The notes under the pieces are model-generated. The model was not told where the DNA came from and searched no databases. It saw only the letters and a program-made list of their open reading frames with translations. From NCBI RefSeq assembly GCF_000712055.1, contig NZ_JOOA01000001.1, forward strand, positions 434,001 through 498,000: 64,000 nucleotides of DNA, in the 5' to 3' direction. Every line of letters starts with the position of its first letter. The first letter of the stretch is position 1. Of the stretch, positions 49,271-58,312 are shown piece after piece. A program made the position numbers and the translations under genes. The DNA is from Ruminococcus sp. HUN007 (GTDB taxonomy: Bacteria; Bacillota; Clostridia; Oscillospirales; Ruminococcaceae).

Positions 49271-50111
49271 TTAATGTGCTGCACTCATCATTTTCTTACG
49301 ATAAGGATTATTTTCGCCTGCGTCAAATCCTTCAAGCTGATATTCTTCCGGCATATAATTATCAATATCCACATCAAGAAAATAGTTGCAGAACATAACA
49401 GCAGAATATGTAACAGTATTATCCTCGTTTTCCGGTTTCAGAGCATATACAAATCCATAATACTCATCGGCATCCATAGCGATCAGGTCATATCCCGGCG
49501 GTTCTCCTGTAACATCATAGATACCTTCATACTTCTCGTTTCCGATATCCGATAAACGCTTAAGTTCTGTTTTATAGTCCTCATCACTGTATTTCACTGT
49601 AAGATACGTAATTATCTGAGGATCCCACGGATTATAGTTTACATACTGAAAATCTGTTACTGTCATCCCGACCTTTATTTTCTCAGGGAAAATTCTTCTG
49701 TTAGATTCGTTCAGAAAATACTGTCCGTCTTTTTCTTTATCAAGGCAGTAACTGTATTTTGAAATATCTGTGCACACCGACGGCTTCTTTATCGCCGCAT
49801 CATATATCACCCCTCCGAATGCCATCAAAGTGAGTAAAAACGGCAGAAGACCAATTATTATTACGGCAGTGATAAGTATACACAGATTTTTCTTCTGTTT
49901 TTTTTCTGACATTTCTAAGAGATCTCACCTGTGCCGATTCATAATCTTCCGCCCCATTTACTGCTTCATCATTACGCATAGAATCCGTTAATGAAGCACA
50001 CTCCGGACATTCTTTTATATGATCCTCAACGATTTTTCTGCTCTCATCACTGCAGACTTCATCAATATAAAGCGGAAGCAGATCTCTTATCATTTCACAT
50101 TTATACTTCAT
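49271..50111 (-). pseudogene. Anti-sigma factor with zinc-finger N-terminus and one membrane segment, frame broken once
   Basis: About 279 residues over the joined span. The N-terminal part MKYKCEMIRDLLPLYIDEVCSD with VEDHIKECPEC is a zf-HC2 anti-sigma domain (HxxxCxxC). A membrane segment follows (LCILITAVIIIGLLPFLLTLMAFGGV), then an outer domain of ~190 residues with unknown ligand. The first frame ends in unrelated sequence after VRKKTEEK. Removing one base from the eight-base run 49898-49905 gives NVRKKQKKNLCILITAV and a continuous protein. It overlaps the sigma gene remnant by 11 bases, the usual sigma/anti-sigma arrangement. Confidence 0.8.
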
Positions 50112-50313
50112 CTTTGTAACCTTCTTTCAGCATCAGTCTCGCTCTGTGGTATGTGACTCTGGCCCAGCTTTCAGTCTTTTTATGAATATTTCCTATCTCC
50201 TTAAAAGAAAGATTCCCGAATGTTCTCATCCAGAAAACTTCACGGTACGGGTCAGAAAGATTCATAACCTGTATCGTGACTTCATATATAAATAACCCCC
50301 TTAGTGTATACAC
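50101..50313 (-). pseudogene. Remnant of an ECF-type sigma factor (region 4 only)
   Basis: Seventy residues encoding only the C-terminal sigma region 4: VMNLSDPYREVFWMRTFGNLSFKEIGNIHKKTESWARVTYHRARLMLKE. Region 2, needed for -10 recognition, is absent, and a stop codon lies 11 codons before the GTG. Only 83 bases separate it from the next gene upstream, so region 2 has been deleted rather than frameshifted. The GTG start lies inside the imperfect inverted repeat 50296-50347. A frame could still be translated, but it should not direct initiation. Confidence 0.75.
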
Positions 50314-50347
50314 GATTTTTGTTATTTCGTGTTTCTACTCTAAGGGG
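50296..50347. repeat. Imperfect inverted repeat at the sigma-factor break
   Basis: Left arm CCCCCTTAGTGTATACACGA (50296-50315) and right arm TCGTGTTTCTACTCTAAGGGG (50327-50347) pair apart from a few central mismatches. It spans the point where the sigma gene lost its first half, so it may be a mobile-element trace or the scar of the deletion. Confidence 0.5.
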
Positions 50348-50396
50348 ATTATATCAGAATGATATGCTGAGTTGTTCTTCTTTTTTAGTATCAGGA

Positions 50397-52541
50397 TTAT
50401 TTATCATCTGATCCCGCTGTTTCAAGGCCTGCAAAAGTTTCGAACTCCTTTACCGGCATTGGTTTTGCAAAATAGTACCCCTGAAAAAGAGTACATCCCA
50501 TGTCAGTTAGGATCTGGTGCTGCGGCTGGGTCTCGACGCCTTCGGTAAGTGCGACGATGCCGAGTTCCTTTGTAAGCGAAATGACATTGTGAACAATTAT
50601 CCTTGCACGTTCGGCATTGCTGCTCTTTCCGAGGAATTTCATGTCGATCTTAAGAACATCGACCGGCATATCCTTAAGCATGTTAAGCGATGAATAGCCG
50701 CTTCCGAAGTCGTCCATCTCAACTATGAATCCTGCGCACCGGAATTTATCAAGTATGCCCATCCGGTTGTCGGCATCGTTCATCATTACTGTTTCAGTTA
50801 TTTCTATTCTTAACTTTGAAGGATCGATGTCATATTCCTTTACAAGACTCTTCATATCCGCAAGGACATCTGTAAAGTAGAAATCCTTCGGAGAAATATT
50901 TACAGATATAAACATACCGGCACCAAGCTTTTTCCAGCGGGCAAGTGTCTCACAGGCACAGCGCCACATATGCTTGTCAACCTCGACGATCATGCCGTTG
51001 CGTTCAAATACCGGTATGAACTTAAACGGCGGCAGAAATCCGTACTCAGGATGCTCCCATCTTGCCAGCGCCTCAGCACCTACTATTTTTCCGTTCCTGT
51101 CGGCTATAGGCTGAAGGTAAGGACAAAGCTGTCTTGTCTCTATTGCATCAGCAAGCTGTGAGGATATTTTTCTGATCCCACATAAGCTGTTCACGGATCT
51201 TTGAATCGTAATATGCTATATGAACATTGAATTCATCTGAAATAGTGGAGATCGAAAGCAGCGCCCTGTCGAACATAACTGAAACATCTTTTTCGGAACC
51301 ATCGATCTCATAGACACCTGTATGAATAAGCACATGATATTCAGCATGCTGATTTTTGATCATTAACTTTGAAAGACCTTCCTCGACTTTTACAGGATCC
51401 CATTCATCCTTCGGGACAAGCACGCCGAATGCCGCTCCGATAAGTCTGCCGTGTATGCATCTGCCGGAAAAAGCTTTCCCTTATCCAGTCAGCAATGGAC
51501 TTTATAGCCTGATTACCGAATTCCGTACCGAAAATATCGTTTACCACCTGAAAATTCTTTACATCGAGATACAGAATATAATACGGTGTTTCCTTATCGT
51601 TGCTCAGTCTTTCCGTGATCCTTGTAAAAAGGTATTCGCGCGTGAACAGGCCTGTCATCATGTCGTGGGTAACGTCGTACATCTCACGTTTGGCATCATC
51701 TACATTCGCAACTGAAATGATAATCTGCTTCGCTTCATCATCAGGACTTACTGCATAAAGTGATACGTATCGCGGTACGCCGTCGACCATAAGGCGATAG
51801 GTCAGAGTAAGCTTGCCGAATGCTCTAAGGTTCTTCAGCAGAGTATTCCTGCTTAAATTCTCCTCGACCATCGGAATATCTTCGCTGTAGACGCTAGTAT
51901 GAATATTTCTCTGCGTATCACTGAAGAAATCCGTTCCGCTCTGTCCGCTCTCAGCCCACCTGTACTTGTCCGATGTACTGTATTCGGTATATTCACCGGT
52001 CTCAGTATCGATTTTATAAACAACTTCATACCTTGAAGCCAGTGCTGTCGCAATATCGCTGAATTTTTTGCTCTCCTCTTCGATAGTTTTTTTTCAGCTT
52101 CATCTCGGCATCGGTATTGGCGACACCAATAACAATATGACTGCTGTCACCATGTGCAGACATACAAAGCAGACCGACGTACTGCTGTCTTCCTTCAAGG
52201 ATCTGACGGTACGAAAGCGAAAGAATACCGCTTTCTCTGATACTTTCAAGAAGGCTGCTCTTCTCAAGAGTTTTTAATACTACATTTCTGTCTTCCGGAT
52301 GGATAAACCTTTTTACATCTTTTTTCAGATCGGAAAAGAAATCTGATCCGAAACTGGTCATACCAAGCTCCGTAAATTCCTTACTTGCACTGTAGACCTG
52401 ATATTCGTTTGTAACCGTGTCAACGTAGTAAATAACCTCATAACGGCCGGCAAGTGTACGTGAAACCTGCGCAAACACATCGTTTCCGGTGGATTCCGTA
52501 CTTTCGGAAACATTTAATATGTTTTCATTGTTTTCATACAT
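50397..52541 (-). pseudogene. PAS-GGDEF-EAL protein, frame broken three times
   Basis: About 713 residues if rejoined, from the ATG at 52539-52541 (AAGGAG is 9 bases upstream). Two similar PAS-like sensory modules come first (FFSDLKKDVKRFIHPEDRNVV and FFSDTQRNIHTSVYSEDIPMV). The GGDEF domain is degenerate (DMMTGLFTREYLF present, catalytic GGDEF replaced by GAAFG). The EAL domain is complete: EALARWEHPEYG, SVNISPKDF, IEITETVMM, EMDDFGSGYSS, VLKIDMKF and LTEGVET. Breaks lie at runs 52087-52094 (8), 51468-51472 (5) and 51167-51171 (5). Each is repaired by removing one base. A related intact protein is at 27055. Confidence 0.85.
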
Positions 52542-52665
52542 TTCATGCATCTCCTTATATCATAAAATCACATCAACAATGAAAATACCGGAGACCTGCT
52601 TTATTCCCCGTCCCCTGCATTCTGTCGTTTACGTGATTATGCAATTGCAACAAATATATATAATT

Positions 52666-52694
52666 ATTGTATAATATTCAGCGCGCTTTGTCAA
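52666..52694 (-). promoter_or_regulatory. Sigma-A promoter of the GGDEF-EAL gene
   Basis: On the minus strand, TTGACA (52689-52694), 17 bases, TACAAT (52666-52671). Confidence 0.75.
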
Positions 52695-52750
52695 CCTTTT
52701 AGCCGGAAACCATTTTCTTAAAGTCCAAATCAAATTCAGCAACAATTAAT

Positions 52751-52779
52751 TTGACAAGCAATCAGAAAAATGGTAAAAT
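52751..52779 (+). promoter_or_regulatory. Sigma-A promoter of the lipoprotein gene
   Basis: TTGACA (52751-52756), 17 bases, TAAAAT (52774-52779). Confidence 0.75.
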
Positions 52780-52852
52780 GTTTTACAAACCTTATGCTTT
52801 AAACACAGCATATATTATGAACACACATGAATAATAAACGGAGAGGTATTAA

Positions 52853-53665
52853 ATGAATAAAAAGACACTTGCAGGCCTTATGGCTTTGATTATTACAGTT
52901 TGTCTTGCCGGATGTTCGGCTGAACAGAAAAGCGGTAATGAGACCGCAGAAAAAACGGATGAAACTACTGCAGTTTCAGAAACGACTGAGGAATCAGTAA
53001 CAGAAGCACCGGAATCAGAAACTACTGTTCCGGAAACCACAGTAACCACTTCAGAAGAAACAACCACACCGGATATAACTGAAATAACTGTTACACTTGA
53101 AGATAAATCCGGGTTAATGAGCGGTGTGGCTGAGACTATGGCTCCAGTATCTGATGGAAACGGAGTAAAATTCACGGTCATACAGGAAGACGGAAACGTA
53201 GTGGAAGTAACCGATTCAGAAGAAACACTGAAAATGCTTGAATTACTTGGCGAACGAGTAAGAGTCGGTGAAGAAAACTTTGGATTTATTGATATTCCCG
53301 TAGACTGGGATTATAAATCAAAATACGAATTAAACGGAACTGAGTATCTCAGATTCGGTAGTCATGATGAAACACAGATGTTTACAATGAACAAATGCCC
53401 TGACGAATCGGCAATGGATATGGCCAATCAAGTATATGATTCTGTTGAAGCCTCAAAAGAATTAGGTTTTGAGATATTAGAAAGCAAAACAACCTGGATG
53501 ATGGGTAAAAAAGCGTACCGCATCGATTACACTACAGGTAAGGGTAACCCGCTAAGGGCTGCATATGTCATTGAAACAGGTGAAAACGAATGCTACCTAC
53601 TTCAGGTAATGTATACTGACCCGGCTGTTTTCAAACTTGTCAGCACCTACGATACAGATAAATGA
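52853..53665 (+). CDS. Secreted lipoprotein with Thr/Glu-rich linker, function unknown
   Basis: A 270-residue protein. Signal peptide MNKKTLAGLMALIITVC ends in lipobox LAGC, so Cys 21 would be lipidated on the outer membrane face. Residues ~25-85 are a low-complexity stretch of Thr, Glu, Ser and Val acting as a wall-spanning linker. The C-terminal ~150 residues form a compact domain (FGFIDIPVDWDYKSKYELNG, GKKAYRIDYTTGKG) that I do not recognise. It is a single gene with its own promoter and terminator. Confidence 0.8.
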   Translation: MNKKTLAGLMALIITVCLAGCSAEQKSGNETAEKTDETTAVSETTEESVTEAPESETTVPETTVTTSEETTTPDITEITVTLEDKSGLMSGVAETMAPVSDGNGVKFTVIQEDGNVVEVTDSEETLKMLELLGERVRVGEENFGFIDIPVDWDYKSKYELNGTEYLRFGSHDETQMFTMNKCPDESAMDMANQVYDSVEASKELGFEILESKTTWMMGKKAYRIDYTTGKGNPLRAAYVIETGENECYLLQVMYTDPAVFKLVSTYDTDK

Positions 53666-53712
53666 TCACGAATACACTGAGTATAATGTATTCATGTCGG
53701 TAATATCTTTAA

Positions 53713-53739
53713 ACCGGGCGAATTTCCGCCCGGTTTTTT
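53713..53739 (+). terminator. Terminator of the lipoprotein gene
   Basis: ACCGGGCG (53713-53720) pairs with CGCCCGGT (53727-53734) and is followed by T5. Confidence 0.9.
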
Positions 53740-53836
53740 ATTATACTTTGAAACTGCTGAAACAAAAAACGATACGTCATTGCACAAGACTTCATCAACA
53801 TTTATCAACATTCATTTATTTTGTGACAATTATTTA

Positions 53837-53865
53837 TTGAAAAACTGCCGCATATATGTTATAAT
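53837..53865 (+). promoter_or_regulatory. Sigma-A promoter of the LysR gene
   Basis: TTGAAA (53837-53842), 17 bases, TATAAT (53860-53865), giving a very short leader. Confidence 0.7.
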
Positions 53866-53889
53866 ATAAATTTGCAAGGGAGGAATGAT

Positions 53890-54807
53890 ATGACCCTACA
53901 ACAGCTTAAATATGTTATAACTATCGCCGAAACTGGTTCGATCACAACAGCAGCGCAGCGGCTGTTTATTGCACAGCCGAGTCTGTCAAAATCGGTTGCG
54001 GAACTTGAAAAGGAAATGGGAATAACGATATTCAACAGAAGCAACAGAGGCGTTTATCTTTCGGAAGACGGTACGAAATTTCTTTCGTACGCAAGACAGA
54101 TAATCGAACAGACGGAACTTCTGGAAAGCGAATACAAGTCTTCTCCCCCGCCTAACAGAGCTTTTGCTGTTTCATCGCAGCACTATGCATTTGTTGTCAA
54201 TGCATTTGTTGAGCTGGTACGTGAATACGGACGGGACAAATACGAATTCTCGCTTCGTGAACTTAAGACAGCCGAGATCATAGAAGATGTACGTACTCAC
54301 AGAAGTGACATCGGTGTTCTTTATCTCAGCGGATTCAATCACGAAGTTATTAAGCACATTCTCCAGACGGAAGAAATTCAGTTTGTACCCCTGTTCACTG
54401 CAAAACCGCATGTATTTGTAAGCAGGAAAAACCCTCTTGTAGGCAGAAAAAGCGTTACGCTTGATGACCTGAAGGAATATCCCCGTCTTACATATGACCA
54501 GGGAGTGAAAAACTCATTCTACTTTGCGGAAGAACTTCATATCACTGCGGAAAGCCCGAAAAATATTGTTGTCTCGGACAGAGCAACACTGTTCAATCTG
54601 CTTATAGGACTTAACGGATACACCATATCGTCCGGTATATTAAGTTCCGATCTGAACGGAAAGAACATTGTTTCGATACCGCTTGAAAGCAATGAACATA
54701 TGGAGATCGGATACATCATCACAACTGACAGGCCTATGAATGAACTTACGGCAAGATATCTTGAGCACCTGAAGAACTATATCGAAAAGCACTATCAGAC
54801 GAACTGA
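53890..54807 (+). CDS. LysR-family transcriptional regulator
   Basis: A 305-residue regulator. I chose the ATG at 53890 because GGGAGGA lies at the right distance; an in-frame TTG 18 bases earlier is upstream of that site. The winged helix-turn-helix is MTLQQLKYVITIAETGSITTAAQRLFIAQPSLSKSVAELEKEMG. The rest is the periplasmic-binding-like effector domain (SDIGVLYLSGF, FVSRKNPLVGRKSVTLDDL). It lies upstream of metE-metF on the same strand, so control of methionine synthesis in the manner of MetR is possible, but a binding site is not evident. Confidence 0.88.
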   Translation: MTLQQLKYVITIAETGSITTAAQRLFIAQPSLSKSVAELEKEMGITIFNRSNRGVYLSEDGTKFLSYARQIIEQTELLESEYKSSPPPNRAFAVSSQHYAFVVNAFVELVREYGRDKYEFSLRELKTAEIIEDVRTHRSDIGVLYLSGFNHEVIKHILQTEEIQFVPLFTAKPHVFVSRKNPLVGRKSVTLDDLKEYPRLTYDQGVKNSFYFAEELHITAESPKNIVVSDRATLFNLLIGLNGYTISSGILSSDLNGKNIVSIPLESNEHMEIGYIITTDRPMNELTARYLEHLKNYIEKHYQTN

Positions 54808-54920
54808 TCCTGTCATAGCTTTTAGCTATGGTACCGGATACTTTTTTGATATTAACACATTACTGAAACTGTATGATATAATAAGATCATTGAAACGCGC
54901 GCTAAAAACGAATTAAAATG

Positions 54921-55015
54921 ATCAAGTCGCAGATCCGGCTTCGCCGGATCTGCGGTGGGAGAGAATGCGGGGCTTCGCCCCGTTCCCCCACACTGATTTA
55001 TAAATAAATCAGTGC
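54921..55015. repeat. Full copy of the palindromic element in the metE leader region
   Basis: ATCAAGT, hairpin CGCAGATCCGG/CCGGATCTGCG, hairpin CGGGGCTTCGCCCCG, stem CACTGATTTAT/ATAAATCAGTG. Compared with 28775 and 21001, the first hairpin has changed on both arms (GC to CG-type swaps), keeping the pairing. It lies between a TATAAT box at 54877-54882 and the metE start at 55050, so it would be in the metE leader. Confidence 0.8.
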
Positions 55016-55049
55016 TCCCCCTATTATCATACACGGAGGAAAATGTGAA

Positions 55050-57315
55050 ATGAAAACTTCAATAATCGGATACCCAAGAATCGGCTGCCTTCGCGAACTC
55101 AAATTCGCAAGCGAAAAATATTTCCGCGGCGAGATCACAGCTGCTGAACTTGAAAAGACAGCTAAGGAAATAAGAAGCTATAATCTTCAGTTACAGAAAA
55201 AAAGCGGTCTCGATTTCATCCCGTCAAATGACTTCTCTTACTACGACGGAATTCTTGACACGGCTTTCCTTTTAAACGCTGTTCCTGAAAGATATACAAC
55301 ACTCGGTCTTTCTTCACTTGACACATACTTCGCAGCAGCAAGAGGATATCAGGGCGACAAGGGCGACGTTAAGGCTCTTGCAATGAAGAAGTGGTACAAC
55401 ACAAACTATCACTACATGGTAGCCGAGATCGATGACAGCACTGAAATAAAGCTTAACGGTACAAAGCCTTTCGATCTCTTCAAGGAAGCTCTTGACGCAG
55501 GTGTAAAGACAAAGCCGGTTGTTATCGGTGCTTTCACCTTCCTTAAGCTCGCAAGATACAAGGGTACAAAGAAAGCTGCGGATTTCGTTAAGGAAACTGC
55601 AAAGGCTTACTCAGACCTTCTTAAGAAGTTTGCTGAACTCGGCGCAGAATGGATCCAGTTTGACGAACCTTCACTTGTAAAGGACCTCACAGCCGAAGAC
55701 ATTAAGCTCTTTACAGATCTTTACAAAGAGATTCTTGCACACAAGGGTTCAGTTAAAGTAATCGCTCAGACATATTTCGGTGATGTCCGTGACTGCTGCA
55801 ATGAACTCTGCGGACTTGATTTCGACGGTATCGGTCTTGACTTCTATGAAGGGAAGAAATCACTCGAACTCGTTGAAAAGAACGGTTTCCCGAAGGACAA
55901 GGTTCTTTTTGCAGGCGTCGTAAACGGTAAAAAACATCTGGCGCAACAACTACGCAAAGACATTAAATATTTTAAATACACTTAAGAAATATGCTTCTGT
56001 GATCGTGATCAGCACATCATGCTCACTTCTCCACGTTCCATGCACTCTTGCAAATGAAACAAAGCTTGCAGAAAACGTTAAGAAGCACTTCTCATACGCA
56101 GAAGAAAAGCTCGGCGAACTTGCTGAACTTAAAGTTATCGTTTCTTCTGCCGCTCCTGAAAACACAGAAGAATTCAAAAAAAATGCTGCTCTTCACGCAG
56201 AAACAAGAGAAGGAAGCAACCAGGCTGTAAAAGACAAGGTGGCAGCTCTTACAGAAAAGGATTTCGTAAGACTCCCTGCATTTGCAGAACGTGAAAAGAT
56301 CCAGAAGGAACGTTTTAAGCTTCCGCTCTTCCCTACTACAACGATCGGTTCATTCCCGCAGACAGCTGAAGTAAAGTCAGCACGTAAGCAGTTCAGAACC
56401 GGCGAACTCTCCGCAGAAAACTACGAAAAGTTCATCGAACAGAAGATCGCTGAATGCGTTGCTTTACAGGAAGAGATCGGACTCGACGTACTCGTTCACG
56501 GCGAATTCGAACGCAACGACATGGTCGAGTACTTCGGCGAATGCCTTGACGGATACATCTTCACAGAAAAGGCATGGGTACAGTCATACGGTACAAGATG
56601 CGTTAAGCCTCCTGTTGTATGGGGTGACATTTCAAGAGCAAAGCCTATGACAGTAAGATGGTCTGTATATGCACAGAGCCTTACAGAGAAGCCGATGAAG
56701 GGTATGCTCACAGGTCCTGTTACAATTCTCAACTGGTCTTTCCCGCGTGAAGATATAACACTTAAGGAAAGTGCTTTCCAGATCGCTCTTGCCATCCGCG
56801 AAGAGGTTCTTGACCTCGAAGCAAACGGTATAAGCATTATTCAGGTAGATGAAGCTGCTCTCCGTGAAAAGCTTCCGCTTCGTAAATCAGACTGGAAGGA
56901 AGATTACCTTGACTGGGCAATTCCTGCATTCCGTTATGTTCACAGCGGCTGCAGACCTGAAACACAGATCCACACACATATGTGCTACAGCGAATTCGCT
57001 GATATAATCAAAGAGATCGACGACATGGATGCTGACGTTATTACATTCGAAGCATCAAGATCAGATCTTACTATACTTGACGTACTCAAGGAAAACAACT
57101 TCCGTACTGAAGTTGGTCCTGGCGTATATGATATTCATTCACCAAGAGTTCCTTCAAAGGAAGAAATCATTGAAGCAGTCAGAAAAATGAAGGAACGAAT
57201 CCCGGCTGAAAAGCTCTGGATAAATCCTGACTGCGGACTTAAAACGAGAGGAAATGCTGAAACTGTCCCAAGTCTTAAGAACCTTGTGGCGGCAGCATCA
57301 GAGGTAAGAAAATAA
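55050..57315 (+). pseudogene. metE: Cobalamin-independent methionine synthase, frame broken once
   Basis: About 755 residues if joined. It transfers the methyl group from 5-methyltetrahydrofolate-polyglutamate to homocysteine. The N-terminal half begins KTSIIGYPRIGCLRELKFASEKYFRG. The C-terminal catalytic half contains [19 protein letters not shown]-like FEASRSDLT, and zinc-ligand regions HTHMCYSEF and [11 protein letters not shown]. The frame is lost at A6 (55929-55934), after GVVNGKK. With five A it reads [19 protein letters not shown], the expected MetE sequence, and runs on to the end. The gene has AGGAGG-type ribosome binding and is followed after 3 bases by metF. Confidence 0.93.
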
Positions 57316-57318
57316 AAA

Positions 57319-58197
57319 ATGAAAACTGCTGATATATTCAAAACCAAGACTGTATTCTCACTTGAAATATTCCCGCCGAAGCCTGATGCTGACGAGAGCG
57401 TTATCTACAACACTCTCGACCAGCTTACAGACATCTCCCCTGACTTCATAAGTGTAACATACGGAGCAGGCGGCGGCAAAAACGGCGCGAAAACGATCCA
57501 GATAGCATCAGACATCAAAAACAAATACCATGTGGAAAGCATTGCCCACATGCCTTGCATAAATCTTACCAAGGATCAGGCTGCGTCAATACTCGACAAC
57601 ATGGTCGCACACGGCATTGAAAACGTACTCGCTCTCAGAGGCGATATTCCTGAAGGAACTGTTTCACCGGGAGACTTCACACATGCTGATGACCTCATCA
57701 CATTTATTCAGGACAACTACGACTTAAACATTCTTGCTGCATGCTATCCGGAAGTTCATCCGGAGAGTATGGGAGCTGTTGATGATCTTAAGTGGCTCAG
57801 ACACAAAGTAGACTGCGGCGCAGATCATCTTATCTCACAGCTTTTCCTTGATAATGAATATTTCTTCAGCTTTCTTGAAAAGGCACGCATCGCCGGTATA
57901 AACGTACCGATCGAAGCCGGCATCATGCCTGTAACAAATAAAAAACAGATCGAAAGAATGGTAAAGATGTGCGGTGTTGAGCTTCCTAAGAAGTTCATCC
58001 GTGTCCTCGAAAGATACGAAGATAACGACATCGCTCTCCGTGACGCGGGTATCGCATACGCAGTAGACCAGATCACTGACCTTATTGCAGAAGGCGTTGA
58101 CGGTATCCATCTTTACACAATGAACAACCCGTACATAGCTCACAAGATCTATGACGCAGTTCAGAACCTTGTAGCAGCAAAGGCTAACGCCTGCTGA
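57319..58197 (+). CDS. metF: Methylenetetrahydrofolate reductase
   Basis: A 292-residue FAD-dependent barrel enzyme that makes 5-methyltetrahydrofolate, the methyl donor used by MetE. Motifs: VFSLEIFPPKPD at the N-terminus (conserved catalytic Glu), FISVTYGAGGG near residue 46, IAHMPCINLTKDQ, VLALRGDIPEG (folate and FAD contact) and DHLISQLFLDNEYFFSF. It begins 3 bases after the metE stop, so the two genes form one unit. Confidence 0.95.
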   Translation: MKTADIFKTKTVFSLEIFPPKPDADESVIYNTLDQLTDISPDFISVTYGAGGGKNGAKTIQIASDIKNKYHVESIAHMPCINLTKDQAASILDNMVAHGIENVLALRGDIPEGTVSPGDFTHADDLITFIQDNYDLNILAACYPEVHPESMGAVDDLKWLRHKVDCGADHLISQLFLDNEYFFSFLEKARIAGINVPIEAGIMPVTNKKQIERMVKMCGVELPKKFIRVLERYEDNDIALRDAGIAYAVDQITDLIAEGVDGIHLYTMNNPYIAHKIYDAVQNLVAAKANAC

Positions 58198-58230
58198 TAA
58201 GAATATCAGGAGATAACTTATATAAATACG

Positions 58231-58277
58231 AGCAGCATGACTTATCCATTTTATGGTTTAAGTCATGCTGCTTTTTT
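58231..58277 (+). terminator. Terminator of metE-metF
   Basis: Perfect 14-base arms AGCAGCATGACTTA (58231-58244) and TAAGTCATGCTGCT (58259-58272), followed by a T6-7 run. Confidence 0.92.
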
Positions 58278-58312
58278 AGTAATTGCTTATTTTATGATTC
58301 CTAAGGAGCTTA

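Larger units (their letters stand above)
52542..52852. other. Divergent intergenic region between the EAL gene and the lipoprotein gene
   Basis: 311 AT-rich bases holding two divergent sigma-A promoters (52666-52694 leftward, 52751-52779 rightward) and leaders of about 120 and 70 bases. No coding sequence or palindromic element is seen. Confidence 0.6.

Noticed and set aside
54808..55049. SAM or cobalamin riboswitch before metE
   Set aside because: No conserved core of either class; the structured part is a copy of the dispersed element.
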